DNA of 64,000 nucleotides from Nocardioides daejeonensis (GTDB lineage: Bacteria; Actinomycetota; Actinomycetes; Propionibacteriales; Nocardioidaceae): assembly GCF_003194585.1 (NCBI RefSeq), contig NZ_QHKZ01000003.1:248001-312000 (forward strand). Reading direction: 5' to 3'. Below the pieces are notes generated by a model that saw nothing but the letters and a program-made list of their open reading frames with translations, did not search any database and was not told the origin of the DNA. The position numbers and the translations under genes are program-made. Shown here in pieces: positions 41,831-50,978 of this stretch (position 1 is its first letter; each line of letters begins with the position of its first letter).

Positions 41831-42919
41831 CTACGGCTCGATCCGGTTGCCTTCGGCATCCCAGTGCTCCGCGACCTTCTTCGACGGCTGCACACGAGGA
41901 GGCTCTCCGGGCATCTTCGGGTGGTCGGGAGGGAAGTTCAGCTCGCCGCCCGGCAGGCTCTCCCACAGCTCGAGCAGCGGGTCCAGGCTGTGCTGCACCG
42001 CGTCCATCTCCGCCCACGGGTCGCCGTCCGCGAGGAAGTCACGCACCGTGAAGAGGTTGAACTCCCCAGGGTCCGCGACGTCGGCCAGCTGCGACCAGCT
42101 CATCGGCGTGCTCACCGGCGCGCCCGCCTTCGGACGCAGCGACCAAGCGCCGGCGACGGTGCGATCACGCAGGTTCTGGTTGAAGTCGAGGAAGACCGCG
42201 TCCTCCGCGCGCTCCTCCCGCCACCAGTTCGTGGTGACGCCGCCGTCACGACGCTCCAGCTCCCGGCCGAAGCCGATCGCGGCGTGCCGCACCTCCTCGA
42301 AGGACCACGCCGGCCTGATCCGCACGTAGACGTGGATCCCCCGGTTGCCCGAGGTCTTCACGAACGCGCGGAGCCCGAGCTCGTCGAAGAGCTCACGGGC
42401 CAGCGCGGCGATCCGCTTCACATCGGCGAAGGTCGCCGCCGGCTGCGGGTCGAGGTCGATGCGGAGCTCGTCGGGATGATCGACGTCGGCGGCGCGCACC
42501 GCCCACGGATGAAACGTCAAGGTGCCCATATGTGCGGCCCAGACCGCGGCTGCCGGCTCGGTCAGGCAGAGCTCGTCGATCGGGCGTCCGTTCGGCGTCG
42601 TCACCCGGCGCGTCTCGATCCAGTCAGGCGCACCCTTCGGCAGCCGCTTCGAGTAGAAGCCGTCGCCCTGCTGCTGACCCATGGGGCCGACCGACAGCCG
42701 CATCCCTTCGCGCCACCCACCGGGCCAGCGCTCGAGCGCCACCGGGCGGTCGCCGTTGGCCTGCATGAAGGGCCCACCGACGGAGGCGAAGTACTCCGCA
42801 ACCATCAGCTTGGTCACCTCGGGTGTGCGGTCGGTGGCCTCGTAGATGATCCGGTCCGGGCTGCTCACCCGGACCTCGCGCCCGCCTGCCTCGACCATCG
42901 CTGCCGCTGCCTTCGCCAT
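41831..42919 (-). CDS. ligD: NHEJ DNA polymerase / primase domain, LigD-Pol type
   Basis: A 362-residue archaeo-eukaryotic primase-like polymerase, encoded alone rather than fused to ligase and nuclease domains. Signature stretches: LRIDLDPQP with the two metal-binding Asp residues, FVKTSGNRGIHVYV, the third acidic residue in AVFLDFNQN, and TPMSWSQL. An N-terminal DNA-5'-phosphate-binding part has PDRIIYE...VAEYFASVG. Such enzymes fill gaps and add ribonucleotides during bacterial end joining. ATG at 42919 follows TAGCGT by 6 nt (leaderless). The last 16 residues recur in a neighbouring decayed reading frame. Confidence 0.9.
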   Translation of the reverse strand: MAKAAAAMVEAGGREVRVSSPDRIIYEATDRTPEVTKLMVAEYFASVGGPFMQANGDRPVALERWPGGWREGMRLSVGPMGQQQGDGFYSKRLPKGAPDWIETRRVTTPNGRPIDELCLTEPAAAVWAAHMGTLTFHPWAVRAADVDHPDELRIDLDPQPAATFADVKRIAALARELFDELGLRAFVKTSGNRGIHVYVRIRPAWSFEEVRHAAIGFGRELERRDGGVTTNWWREERAEDAVFLDFNQNLRDRTVAGAWSLRPKAGAPVSTPMSWSQLADVADPGEFNLFTVRDFLADGDPWAEMDAVQHSLDPLLELWESLPGGELNFPPDHPKMPGEPPRVQPSKKVAEHWDAEGNRIEP

Positions 42920-42994
42920 GACTGAACGCTAGCCGGTCGGCGTACCTCCGTCGGGGGACGACACCGGCACCCAGAGCGGGGCTAGATTGGGTGC

Positions 42995-43399
42995 ATGGCC
43001 TACAACGTGGAGAAGAGCGACCAGGAGTGGCGCGACCAGCTGAGCTCCGAGGAGTACCAGGTACTCCGTCAGGCCGGCACCGAGCGACCGTTCGTCGGGG
43101 AGTACACCGACACCGAGACCACTGGGGTCTATCACTGCCGCGCCTGCCAGGCCGAGCTCTTCACCAGCGACACCAAGTTCCACTCCGGTTGCGGCTGGCC
43201 CTCCTTCTACCAGCCGATCACCGACACCATCGAATACCTGGAGGACAACTCCCTCGGCATGCGCCGGGTCGAGGTGCGGTGCGCCAACTGCGGCTCCCAC
43301 CTGGGGCACGTCTTCCCCGACGGCTACGGCACCCCGACCGGTGATCGCTACTGCATCAACTCCATCAGCCTCACGCTCGCGCCCCGCGAGTCCGCCTGA
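42995..43399 (+). CDS. msrB: Peptide-methionine (R)-S-oxide reductase MsrB
   Basis: A 134-residue zinc-containing MsrB, reducing the R epimer of methionine sulfoxide in damaged proteins. The four zinc Cys are 48, 51, 96 and 99 (HCRAC and CANC); catalytic Cys120 is in RYCINS; and the substrate pocket GCGWPSFYQP is intact, with a possible resolving Cys66. TAGATT lies 6 nt before the ATG, a leaderless pattern. hemQ follows on the same strand after 42 nt. Confidence 0.96.
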   Translation: MAYNVEKSDQEWRDQLSSEEYQVLRQAGTERPFVGEYTDTETTGVYHCRACQAELFTSDTKFHSGCGWPSFYQPITDTIEYLEDNSLGMRRVEVRCANCGSHLGHVFPDGYGTPTGDRYCINSISLTLAPRESA

Positions 43400-43441
43400 C
43401 CCCGTCCTCCGCCCGCATTGCGGGCGCGGCAGAATGCCAAC

Positions 43442-44140
43442 ATGACCTCCAACGCTGCCCGGGCCCGCGAACTCAACGACACGATCCGCTACACGATGTG
43501 GTCGGTCTTCAAGCTGCGCGACGTCCTCGGCGACACCGACCGGGCCAGTGAGGCCGGGGAGGTCCAGGCGCTGTTGGACGAGCTGGCTGGCGAGGACGTC
43601 ACGGTCCGCGGGATCTACGACGTCTCGGGCCTGCGCGCGGACGCCGACCTGATGGTGTGGTGGCATGCCGCGAAGTCGGAGCAGCTGCAGTCGGCCTACA
43701 ACCGGCTGCGGCGGACCGCCTTCGGGCGCCGGCTGGAGCCGGTCTGGTCGCAGATGGCGCTGCACCGCCCGGCGGAGTTCAACAAGAGCCACATCCCCGC
43801 CTTCCTCGCCGACGAGGAGCCGCGCGCCCACGTCTGTGTCTACCCGTTCGTGCGGTCCTACGAGTGGTACCTGCTCGAAGACTCCGAGCGCCGTCGGATG
43901 CTGGCCGAGCACGGCAAGCAGGCCCGCGACTACCCCGACGTGCGTGCCAACACGGTGGCCAGCTTCGCACTCGGCGACTACGAGTGGATGCTCGCCTTCG
44001 AGGCCGACGAGCTCGACCGGATCGTCGACCTGATGCGGCACCTGCGCGCCTCCGATGCCCGCCGACACGTACGCGAGGAGGTGCCGTTCTACACCGGCGC
44101 CCGCACCTCCATCGGCGACCTCCTCGACCGACTCCCCTGA
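43442..44140 (+). CDS. hemQ: Coproheme decarboxylase HemQ (chlorite-dismutase family)
   Basis: A 232-residue protein. [15 protein letters not shown] opens the fold; [34 protein letters not shown] and [36 protein letters not shown] are the diagnostic HemQ segments, including the Tyr (YPFVRS) and the proximal His region (EHGKQ). It converts coproheme to heme b using peroxide, the last step of the coproporphyrin-dependent route of Gram-positive bacteria. The coproporphyrinogen oxidase gene is convergent, 63 bp beyond its stop. Confidence 0.95.
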   Translation: MTSNAARARELNDTIRYTMWSVFKLRDVLGDTDRASEAGEVQALLDELAGEDVTVRGIYDVSGLRADADLMVWWHAAKSEQLQSAYNRLRRTAFGRRLEPVWSQMALHRPAEFNKSHIPAFLADEEPRAHVCVYPFVRSYEWYLLEDSERRRMLAEHGKQARDYPDVRANTVASFALGDYEWMLAFEADELDRIVDLMRHLRASDARRHVREEVPFYTGARTSIGDLLDRLP

Positions 44141-44203
44141 GCCCCGCCCGGTCGACCTGCGTCGGAGGAGTTCCGACTCGCTGAACGCCTGACGTCGCGC
44201 AGA

Positions 44204-45568
44204 TCAGCGCAGCACGTCGGCAGCGGCACGGAGCGCGGAGCCGATGCAGGCCGGGATCCCGACGCCGTCGTAGCTGGCGCCGCAGACCGCGAGGCCGGGT
44301 ATCGCGCCGACGTCCGCGCGAATGGCGGCCACACGCTCGAGGTGACCCACGGCGTACTGGGGTAGCGCACCGCCCCAGCGCTGCACGTGCACGTCGACCG
44401 GCTCGGCGACCAGGCCCGTGGCAGCAGCGAGGTCCTGCAGCGACCAGGCCACCAGCTCCTCATCGGTGGCCTGGAGGGCGGTCGCCTCCCCGTGACGCCC
44501 CAACGACGTCCTCAGGTGTACGACGTCACCACCGCCCGCGGCGCGTACCCACGCCCACTTGGCGAAGGAGAAGGTCGCCGCCTTGACCCGGCGGCCTTGG
44601 GAGGGCGGCACCAAGAAGCCCGACACGCCCCCGTCGAGGCTGGGGTGCCCGGCGAGGTCCGCGACGCGGAAGGCGAAGGTCACCACCACGACCGATGCCG
44701 TGTCGATGCCGGAGAGGCGTCGCGCCGCCTCCGGAGCGAGGTCACCGAGCAGTCGTGCGGCCGGCGCCGCGGGCACCGCCAGGATGACCGCGTCCGCAGC
44801 GATCTCCTCGGGCCGGTCCGCCGAACCGACCACGAGCCGGTAGCCGCTGCCCGACCGACGCAACCCGCGCACCATCGCGTCGCGGCGTACCGCGAAGTCT
44901 CCGGCCTCCTCGATCAGGGCCGGCAGCCGCCCCATGCCGCCCTCCAAGCCAGCGAAGACCGGCGTGGTAGACGTCGGCAGCGCCAGGGCCTGCTCGAGCA
45001 GCGAGCCGCGGTTCGCCATCGCCACAAGCTGCGGCACGGCGGCCCGGACCGAGATCTCGGCCGCATGGCCGGCGTACACCCCACCGAGCAGGGGCTCGAC
45101 CAGGCGGTCGACCACCTCCGGCCCCAGTCGTCCTCCGACCAGCTCGGCTACCGAGACATCAGCATCGAGCGTCGTGGTCGGCAACCGCGGCTCGGCACGC
45201 ACCGCGGCAAGGCCCGCCGGGGTGAGCAGTCCAGAGCTCTCCAGGGCGGACAGGTCCATCGGCACGCCCATCAGGCTGCGCGGTAGCGGGCGCAGCTCAT
45301 CGCCCCACCAGACCCGCGAGGTGGCTCCGGTCGGATGCACCAGCGGCACGCCCAGCTCCGCTGCGAGCGCACCCCCTTCGGGACGGCGGTGCAGCATCGC
45401 CTCCGCTCCGACATCGACAGCGACTCCCGCCACCGTCTCCCGGCGCAGCTTGCCGCCGGTCCGCGACGCTCCCTCCAGCACCAGCGCCTCGATGCCCGGT
45501 CGGCGGCCGACCGCACGGGCAGCGACCAGGCCGGAGATGCCGCCACCGACCACCACCACGCGCGTCAT
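44204..45568 (-). CDS. hemY: Coproporphyrinogen III / protoporphyrinogen oxidase (HemY/CgoX)
   Basis: A 454-residue FAD enzyme. The dinucleotide fold VVVGGGISGLVAARAV starts at residue 4 and RTGGKLRRE follows; the C-terminal FAD segment is CGASYDGVGIPACIGSALRAA. LGGVYAGHAAEISVRAAVPQL is characteristic of HemY. In actinobacteria with HemQ the substrate is coproporphyrinogen III, so the name CgoX fits. TAGCCT ends 7 nt upstream of the ATG, a leaderless pattern. Confidence 0.93.
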   Translation of the reverse strand: MTRVVVVGGGISGLVAARAVGRRPGIEALVLEGASRTGGKLRRETVAGVAVDVGAEAMLHRRPEGGALAAELGVPLVHPTGATSRVWWGDELRPLPRSLMGVPMDLSALESSGLLTPAGLAAVRAEPRLPTTTLDADVSVAELVGGRLGPEVVDRLVEPLLGGVYAGHAAEISVRAAVPQLVAMANRGSLLEQALALPTSTTPVFAGLEGGMGRLPALIEEAGDFAVRRDAMVRGLRRSGSGYRLVVGSADRPEEIAADAVILAVPAAPAARLLGDLAPEAARRLSGIDTASVVVVTFAFRVADLAGHPSLDGGVSGFLVPPSQGRRVKAATFSFAKWAWVRAAGGGDVVHLRTSLGRHGEATALQATDEELVAWSLQDLAAATGLVAEPVDVHVQRWGGALPQYAVGHLERVAAIRADVGAIPGLAVCGASYDGVGIPACIGSALRAAADVLR

Positions 45569-45650
45569 GGCGCCAAGGCTAGCCGCGCTCGACCGAAGGG
45601 CGCGTGGCAGCAGGAGGGAACCGGCGGTGGCCAGCCCGCGTCCCACCTCC

Positions 45651-46658
45651 ATGCGTACTCTTCCTCGACTGCACACCCGACGGATCGGACTCCTGGTCGC
45701 CACCCTCGGGCTTCTCGCCGGGGCCGCCGCCTGCGCCGGAGCGGACGACGGTGGTGGCGGCGACGCGGCGGCCGCGAGCGCCGAACCGACCGCCGCCTCC
45801 GTAGATGCTCCGAACGCGGTGGGCGAACTCGATGCGGCGAGCGCGGACGGAGAGCCCTATAGCCCGCAGTCCGGTCGGGCCGAGGCGGCCGACACCCTCA
45901 GTGCGCTCACGGTGGAGGCGCCGACCCGCGAGCTCCGCCGGGCCGCGCCGACCGACCGTGCCGTCATCCAGAAGGGCAACGTCTCCCTTGCCAGCGAGGA
46001 TGTCGGGGCGACCCGCTTCGACGCCAAGGCGCTGGTCGACCAGTTCGACGGCGAGGTGGCCAGCGAGGAGACCGGCACCGAGGACGATGCGGTGAACCGC
46101 GTGCGCATGGAGATCCGGGTGCCGCAGAAGTCGTTCGACAAGCTGATGGAGGCACTGGCCGAGCTCGGGCACCTGCGCTCCTCCTCACGCAGCGCGGAGG
46201 ACGTCACGACGAAGGTGATCGACTTCGAGACCCGGATCCGCAGCCAGGAGCGCAGCATCGAGCGCATCCAGAGCCTGCTGGCCCGGGCGGAGAACCTCAA
46301 CCAGGTGATCTCCATCGAGTCCCAGCTGGCCCGACGCCAGGCCGACCTCGAGTCGCAGAAGGCGAAGCTGGCCTATCTCAGCGACCAGAGCGAGCTCTCG
46401 ACCATCACCCTCTCCCTCGCCACGGTGGAAGAGGAAGCGAAGGATCCCGAGAAGAAGGACGACGAGAGTGGCTTCGTCGCCGGACTCAAGGACGGCTGGT
46501 CCGGCCTCACCTCGGTCGTGGTGACGCTGGCCACCGGCGCGGGCATGGTGCTTCCGTTCGGCGCCGTCCTCGCACTCCTGCTGGCGCCGGTGTGGCTGCT
46601 GATCCGCCGACGCCCGGCCCGACGCCAGGATCCGGTCGAGCCCGCTATCGGTGGCTGA
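45651..46658 (+). CDS. DUF4349 lipoprotein with coiled coil and C-terminal membrane helix
   Basis: A 335-residue protein with lipobox LLAGAAAC, a low-complexity linker, and the DUF4349 domain from about residue 100: AVIQKGNVSLASEDV, VRMEIRVPQKSFDKLMEALAELGHL, then a long helical coiled coil (IRSQERSIERIQSLLARAENLNQVISIESQLARRQADLESQ) and STITLSLATVEE. A hydrophobic C-terminal helix (AGMVLPFGAVLALLLAPVWLLI) with an RRRPARR tail follows. Function of DUF4349 is unknown; an envelope stress or adhesive role is often guessed. The last 14 bases overlap the convergent kinase gene. Confidence 0.85.
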   Translation: MRTLPRLHTRRIGLLVATLGLLAGAAACAGADDGGGGDAAAASAEPTAASVDAPNAVGELDAASADGEPYSPQSGRAEAADTLSALTVEAPTRELRRAAPTDRAVIQKGNVSLASEDVGATRFDAKALVDQFDGEVASEETGTEDDAVNRVRMEIRVPQKSFDKLMEALAELGHLRSSSRSAEDVTTKVIDFETRIRSQERSIERIQSLLARAENLNQVISIESQLARRQADLESQKAKLAYLSDQSELSTITLSLATVEEEAKDPEKKDDESGFVAGLKDGWSGLTSVVVTLATGAGMVLPFGAVLALLLAPVWLLIRRRPARRQDPVEPAIGG

Positions 46659-48228
46659 GCAAGGGCACCTGCCAGGTGACGCGGGTGCCGCTGCCCTCCT
46701 CGCGCGGCGTCACCGTCATGGCGCCGCCGAGCTCCTGTGCCCGTAGCCGGGCATTGCGTAGGCCGCTCTCCAGGCGCTCCGCCGGCACGCCGCGACCGTC
46801 GTCGTCGACCACGAGCGTCGCCCGTTCGCCGTCGGTGTCGACCCGCACGTCGCAGGAGGTGGCGGCGGAGTGCTGGGCGACATTGCTGAGCGCCTCGCGG
46901 AGCACGGAGAGCATCTGCTGGCCGACCGCCTCGGGTATCAGGGTGTCGACCGGGCCGGAGGTCCGCAGCTTCGGGGCGTAGCCCAGGATCGGCGTGTAGC
47001 CGACGGCGAGGTCGGCCAGCTCCCCGCGAAGGCTCCCGCGACGGCGCTGCTTGAGCTCGAAGATGCTGGTGCGAACGTCACGGATGGTTGCGTCGAGGTC
47101 GGCCACCGCGTCGGTCAGCCGCGCCTGCATCTCGGGGTCGGTCATGCGACCCCGCAGGCCCTGCAGTTGCAGGCCGGTGGCGAAGATCCGCTGGATCACC
47201 ACATCGTGGAGATCACGTGCGATCCGCTCTCGCTCGGCGATGAGTAGCAGCTCCTGACGGTCGCTGATCGACTGGGCGCGGTCGAAGGCGAGGGAGGCCT
47301 GGTCGGCGAAGACGCTGATCATCTCGGCGGTGCCCTCGTCGATCGAGCCGCGGCCGCTCGGCAGCCTGAGCACCAGCACGCCGCGGCGGGCGAGCATGGT
47401 GCGCATCCACACCAGCACGACGGTGCTGGTGCCCTGGCCCGGCCGCACCAGGATCCGCTCCTGGTCGCCGACCCTCGCGATGTCGTCGGCCCAAGTGGCC
47501 AGCCACTGGGCTACGTCCGTCTCTTCGGGCACGTCGGCAGCCAGCACCTCAGGGCACCCGTCGAGGCTGGGGCTCACCAGGACGGCCAGGCTGCCGTCGC
47601 ACGCCTCGCGGGCGCCGCGCACCACGAGATCGACGGCCGCGCCGACCTCCCCCGACTGCAGGCGCTCGGTGACCCGCGCCGACGCACGCACCCACCTGCG
47701 GCGTACCTCGGAGAGAGCGTAGGCCCGGGCGTTGTCGATGACGTAGCCGGCCGCGCCCGCCAACGCCTCGACCCGCGCCTCGTCGGCCGGGCTGAACGGA
47801 CGGCCACCCCGCTTCTCGGTGAGATAGAGGTTGCCGAAGACCTGGTCGCCGATCCGCACCGGCACTCCGAGGAACGTGTGCATGTCGGGGTGATGCTGCG
47901 GGAACCCGGCAGCCTGCGGATGCTGGGAGACCTCGTCGAGGCGCACGGGGCGGTCGGCATGCGTGATCACGCCGAGCAGTCCCACCGCCTGGGGCAGGCG
48001 CCGGATGTGCTCGATCTCCCGGGCGCTGAGCCCGTGGGTGACGAAGTCCATGATGCTGCCGTCCTCGCCGAGAATCGCAAGGAAGCCGTACTTCGCCTCG
48101 GTGATCGCGCATGACGTCTCGATGATCCGGCGCAGCACGCTGGTCAGGTCGAGGTCGGAGCCGATGGCGACCACCGCGTCGAGCAGCAGCGCCGCGTCGT
48201 CGGGAGTCTGGGTATCGGTCGTCGCCAC
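46645..48228 (-). CDS. GAF-domain sensor histidine kinase (DevS/NarL-family kinase type)
   Basis: A 527-residue cytoplasmic kinase: GAF domain 1 about residues 20-170 (ITEAKYGFLAILGEDG), GAF domain 2 about 190-330, then HisKA_3 with the phospho-acceptor His in ERIARDLHDVVIQRIFATGLQLQG and an HATPase_c domain with LSNVAQHS and VVDDDGRGVP. This layout matches mycobacterial DevS/DosT, whose GAF domains sense oxygen or redox, though heme binding cannot be read here. No response regulator is adjacent, so it is an orphan in this window. GTG at 48228 has TAGGCT 7 nt upstream. Its 3' end overlaps the DUF4349 gene by 14 bp. Confidence 0.9.
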   Translation of the reverse strand: MATTDTQTPDDAALLLDAVVAIGSDLDLTSVLRRIIETSCAITEAKYGFLAILGEDGSIMDFVTHGLSAREIEHIRRLPQAVGLLGVITHADRPVRLDEVSQHPQAAGFPQHHPDMHTFLGVPVRIGDQVFGNLYLTEKRGGRPFSPADEARVEALAGAAGYVIDNARAYALSEVRRRWVRASARVTERLQSGEVGAAVDLVVRGAREACDGSLAVLVSPSLDGCPEVLAADVPEETDVAQWLATWADDIARVGDQERILVRPGQGTSTVVLVWMRTMLARRGVLVLRLPSGRGSIDEGTAEMISVFADQASLAFDRAQSISDRQELLLIAERERIARDLHDVVIQRIFATGLQLQGLRGRMTDPEMQARLTDAVADLDATIRDVRTSIFELKQRRRGSLRGELADLAVGYTPILGYAPKLRTSGPVDTLIPEAVGQQMLSVLREALSNVAQHSAATSCDVRVDTDGERATLVVDDDGRGVPAERLESGLRNARLRAQELGGAMTVTPREEGSGTRVTWQVPLLSHR

Positions 48229-48312
48229 ACCGCCGAGCCTAGTGCCGCGGATCCCGGCACGTCAGCGGTTTGGCGTGGCCGCAGCCCCGCGCTCGGCGGA
48301 AGGCCACCGGTG

Positions 48313-48951
48313 TCAGGGGGCGAGTCTCTCAATCCGCCAGGAGGCACCTTCACGCACGTAGCAGAGCCGGTCGTGGAGTCGGTTCCGCCGGCCCTGCCAG
48401 AACTCCCAGCGCACCGGGCGCACCAGGTAGCCACCCCAGTCGTCGGGCACCGGCACCTCGACCGGGTACGCCGCCTCGGCAGCAGCGAAGGCGCGCTCCA
48501 GCTCGTCCGTCGTCGTGGGCTGCGACTGGTGCGAGGCCCAGGCGCCGAGCTGGGAGCCGCGCGGTCGTGAGTGGAAGTACGCCGCCACCTCCGCCCTCGA
48601 CAGCGGCTCGGCGACTCCCTCGACCCGTACCTGCCGCTCCAGCGGGTGCCAGGGGAAGAGGAGGGCGCAGCGCGGCTGGGCAGCGAGGTCGGTGCCCTTG
48701 CGCGAAGCCTGATTGGTGAAGAAGCGTGCGCCGTCGGCGTCCATCCCCTTCAACAGCACCGTGCGCGCGGAAGGCCATCCGTCCGCGGAGACGGTGGCCA
48801 CGACCACGGCGTTGGGCTCCGGCAGGTCAGCCGCGTCGTCGTACCAACGGCGGAACATCGCGACCGGATCGGCGGCGAGGTCCGACTCGGCCAGTCCGGC
48901 CGTCGCGTACTCGATCCGGCGGGCCGCCCAGGGGTTGTCGGATGCGCTCAC
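48313..48951 (-). CDS. pdxH: Pyridoxamine 5'-phosphate oxidase
   Basis: A 212-residue FMN enzyme that makes pyridoxal 5'-phosphate. Characteristic segments: PNAVVVATVSADGWPSARTVLLKG, FFTNQASRKG, ALLFPWHPLERQVRVEG, SRPRGSQLGAWASHQSQ and EFWQGRRNRLHDRLCY near the C-terminus. The GTG at 48951 has TAGAGT ending 7 nt upstream and no Shine-Dalgarno, so the message is probably leaderless. It is divergent from citrate synthase. Confidence 0.95.
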   Translation of the reverse strand: MSASDNPWAARRIEYATAGLAESDLAADPVAMFRRWYDDAADLPEPNAVVVATVSADGWPSARTVLLKGMDADGARFFTNQASRKGTDLAAQPRCALLFPWHPLERQVRVEGVAEPLSRAEVAAYFHSRPRGSQLGAWASHQSQPTTTDELERAFAAAEAAYPVEVPVPDDWGGYLVRPVRWEFWQGRRNRLHDRLCYVREGASWRIERLAP

Positions 48952-49102
48952 GATGCCGACTCTAGGCAACCTCCGATCGTCCCCGTTCGGCGCTCCCCAG
49001 AGCCCGCTGCTGGTCCGCTCCGGGGGGACGGGGCAGAATGCGTGAGGGCTCGGCCGTCTGGCCGGGACGCGAGGCAGAGTGGCAGCAGAGGAGTCGCCCG
49101 GA

Positions 49103-50206
49103 ATGACTGAGGTGCACGAGGGCCTGGAAGGCGTAGTCGCGTTCAAGACCGAGATCGCCGAACCGGACAAGGAGGGGTCGGCACTGCGCTATCGCGGAGT
49201 CGACATCGAGGACATCGTCGGCCGGGTGCCGTTCGAGAACGTCTGGGGGCTGCTGATCGACGGCAGCTATACGCCGGGCCTGCCTCCCGCCGAGCCCTAC
49301 AACCTTCCCGTGCACACCGGTGACGTGCGTGTCGACGTGCAGGCCGCGGTCGCGATGCTCGCGCCTGCCTTCGGCTTCGGGCAGACCTACGACATCAGCG
49401 ACGAGCAGGCCCGCGACGACCTCGCCCGGGTCGCGGTCATGGTGCTCTCGTACGCCGCCCAGTCGGCACGCGGTCTGCACAAGCCGGTCGTCTCCCAGCG
49501 CACCGTCGACGAAGGCAAGACCCTCGCCGAGAAGTTCCTGATCCGCTGGAAGGGCGAGGCCGACCCGGCGCACGTCAAGGCGATCGACGCCTACTGGAGC
49601 TCCGCCGCCGAGCACGGCATGAACGCCTCCACCTTCACCGCACGCGTCATCACCTCCACCGGCGCCGACGTGGCAGCCGCCTTCTCCGGAGCGATCGGTG
49701 CCATGTCGGGCCCGCTGCACGGCGGCGCGCCCTCCCGGGTGCTCGGCATGATCCGCGACGTCGAGGAGCGCGGGGACGCCGCGGCGTACGTGAAGGAGCT
49801 GCTGGACGCCGGCGAGCGCCTGATGGGCTTCGGCCACCGTGTCTACCGCGCCGAGGACCCTCGCGCCCGTGTGCTGCGTCGTACGGCCAAGGAGCTCGAC
49901 GCGCCCCGCTACGAGGTCGCCGAGGCCCTGGAGAAGGCGGCCCTCGCCGAGCTGCGTGAGCGTCGTCCCGACCGCGTCCTGGAGACCAACGTGGAGTTCT
50001 GGGCGGCGATCGTCCTCGACTTCGCCGAGGTGCCGGCCAACATGTTCACCTCGATGTTCACCTGCGCCCGCACCGGCGGCTGGTCGGCGCACATCCTGGA
50101 GCAGAAGAAGACCGGTCGCCTGATCCGGCCGTCCGCCCTCTACGCCGGCCCGAGCAGCCGCCCCGCCGACGCCGTCGACGGCTGGAACCCCGACTGGGCC
50201 AACTGA
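49103..50206 (+). CDS. gltA: Citrate synthase
   Basis: A 367-residue citrate synthase of the short Gram-positive type, condensing acetyl-CoA and oxaloacetate. Catalytic His residues lie in SGPLHGGAPSRV and MGFGHRVYRAEDPRA, and the acidic region is in ETNVEFWAAIVLDFAEVP. The start ATG at 49103 has GAGGAG about 10 nt upstream; a GTG at 49079 would add eight residues. It ends just before a direct and inverted repeat cluster. Confidence 0.92.
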   Translation: MTEVHEGLEGVVAFKTEIAEPDKEGSALRYRGVDIEDIVGRVPFENVWGLLIDGSYTPGLPPAEPYNLPVHTGDVRVDVQAAVAMLAPAFGFGQTYDISDEQARDDLARVAVMVLSYAAQSARGLHKPVVSQRTVDEGKTLAEKFLIRWKGEADPAHVKAIDAYWSSAAEHGMNASTFTARVITSTGADVAAAFSGAIGAMSGPLHGGAPSRVLGMIRDVEERGDAAAYVKELLDAGERLMGFGHRVYRAEDPRARVLRRTAKELDAPRYEVAEALEKAALAELRERRPDRVLETNVEFWAAIVLDFAEVPANMFTSMFTCARTGGWSAHILEQKKTGRLIRPSALYAGPSSRPADAVDGWNPDWAN

Positions 50207-50215
50207 CGCCCGCCT

Positions 50216-50299
50216 CCGGAGGTCGAGCCTGCCGAGACCGGCAGCCAACCCCGGAGGTCGAGCCTGCCGAGACCGGATCTCGACAAGCTCGATCACCGG
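50216..50299. repeat. Direct 26-bp repeat plus inverted partner downstream of gltA
   Basis: A 26-bp sequence with core GGTCGAGCCTGCCGAGACC occurs at 50216-50241 and again at 50251-50276. The second copy runs into 50276-50299 (ATCTCGACAAGCTCGATC), an imperfect reverse complement of it, so the region can fold into a hairpin between convergent genes. It may act as a terminator. Elements of the form TCTCGACAAGCTCGA are widespread in actinobacterial genomes. Confidence 0.75.
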
Positions 50300-50309
50300 G
50301 TCGGCTCGA

Positions 50310-50978
50310 TCACCGCGCGGGCGGCTCGAGTCCGGACTCGATCGCGAAGACCACCAACTGCGCACGGTCCCGCGCGCCGAGCTTCACCATCGCGCGGGAC
50401 ACGTGGGTGCGGACCGTGTCGGGGCTGACCACCAGCTGGTCGGCGATCTCCTGGTTCGACCACCCGGTCGCCACCCAGGCGACCATCTCGCGCTCCCGCT
50501 CGGTGAGCCGCGCCAGCTCGGGGTGCGGCGACCGACGTGGCGCCGCGGCTCCGAAGTGCTCGATCACCCGGCGCGTCACCGACGGCGCGAGCAGTGAGCC
50601 TCCGGCGGCGACGACCCGGACCGCGTCGAGCAACGCGGTCGGCTCGGCGTCCTTCAGCAGGAAGCCGCTGGCGCCCAGGCGCAGCGCTTCGAAGACGTAC
50701 TCGTCGAGCTCGAACGTGGTCAGCATGACCACCCGCACCTGCTCCAGGTCCGCGTCCTCGCCGACCGCGCGCAACAGCTCGAGACCGTCGCCTCCGGGCA
50801 TGCGAATGTCGCACAGCACCACGTCGGGCCGCTCCCGACGGATCGTCATCATGCCGCTACGACCGTCTTGCGCCTCGCCCACCACCTCGAGGTCGGGCTC
50901 GCTGCCGAGGAGCGTGCGCAACCCCATCCGGACCAGCGCCTGATCGTCGACGAGGACCACCCGGACCGGAGCGCTCAT
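50310..50978 (-). CDS. NarL/LuxR-family response regulator
   Basis: A 222-residue regulator. The receiver domain has acidic pair Asp11-Asp12, phospho-acceptor Asp57 in VVLCDIRMPGG, Thr in MLTTFE and Lys in GFLLKDA. The C-terminal LuxR helix-turn-helix reads LTEREREMVAWVATGWSNQEIADQLVVSPDTVRTHVSRAMVKLGARDRAQLVV. Its ATG overlaps the kinase stop by four bases. A 28-bp palindrome upstream of the kinase and the divergent ABC operon is its likely binding site. Confidence 0.94.
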   Translation of the reverse strand: MSAPVRVVLVDDQALVRMGLRTLLGSEPDLEVVGEAQDGRSGMMTIRRERPDVVLCDIRMPGGDGLELLRAVGEDADLEQVRVVMLTTFELDEYVFEALRLGASGFLLKDAEPTALLDAVRVVAAGGSLLAPSVTRRVIEHFGAAAPRRSPHPELARLTEREREMVAWVATGWSNQEIADQLVVSPDTVRTHVSRAMVKLGARDRAQLVVFAIESGLEPPAR

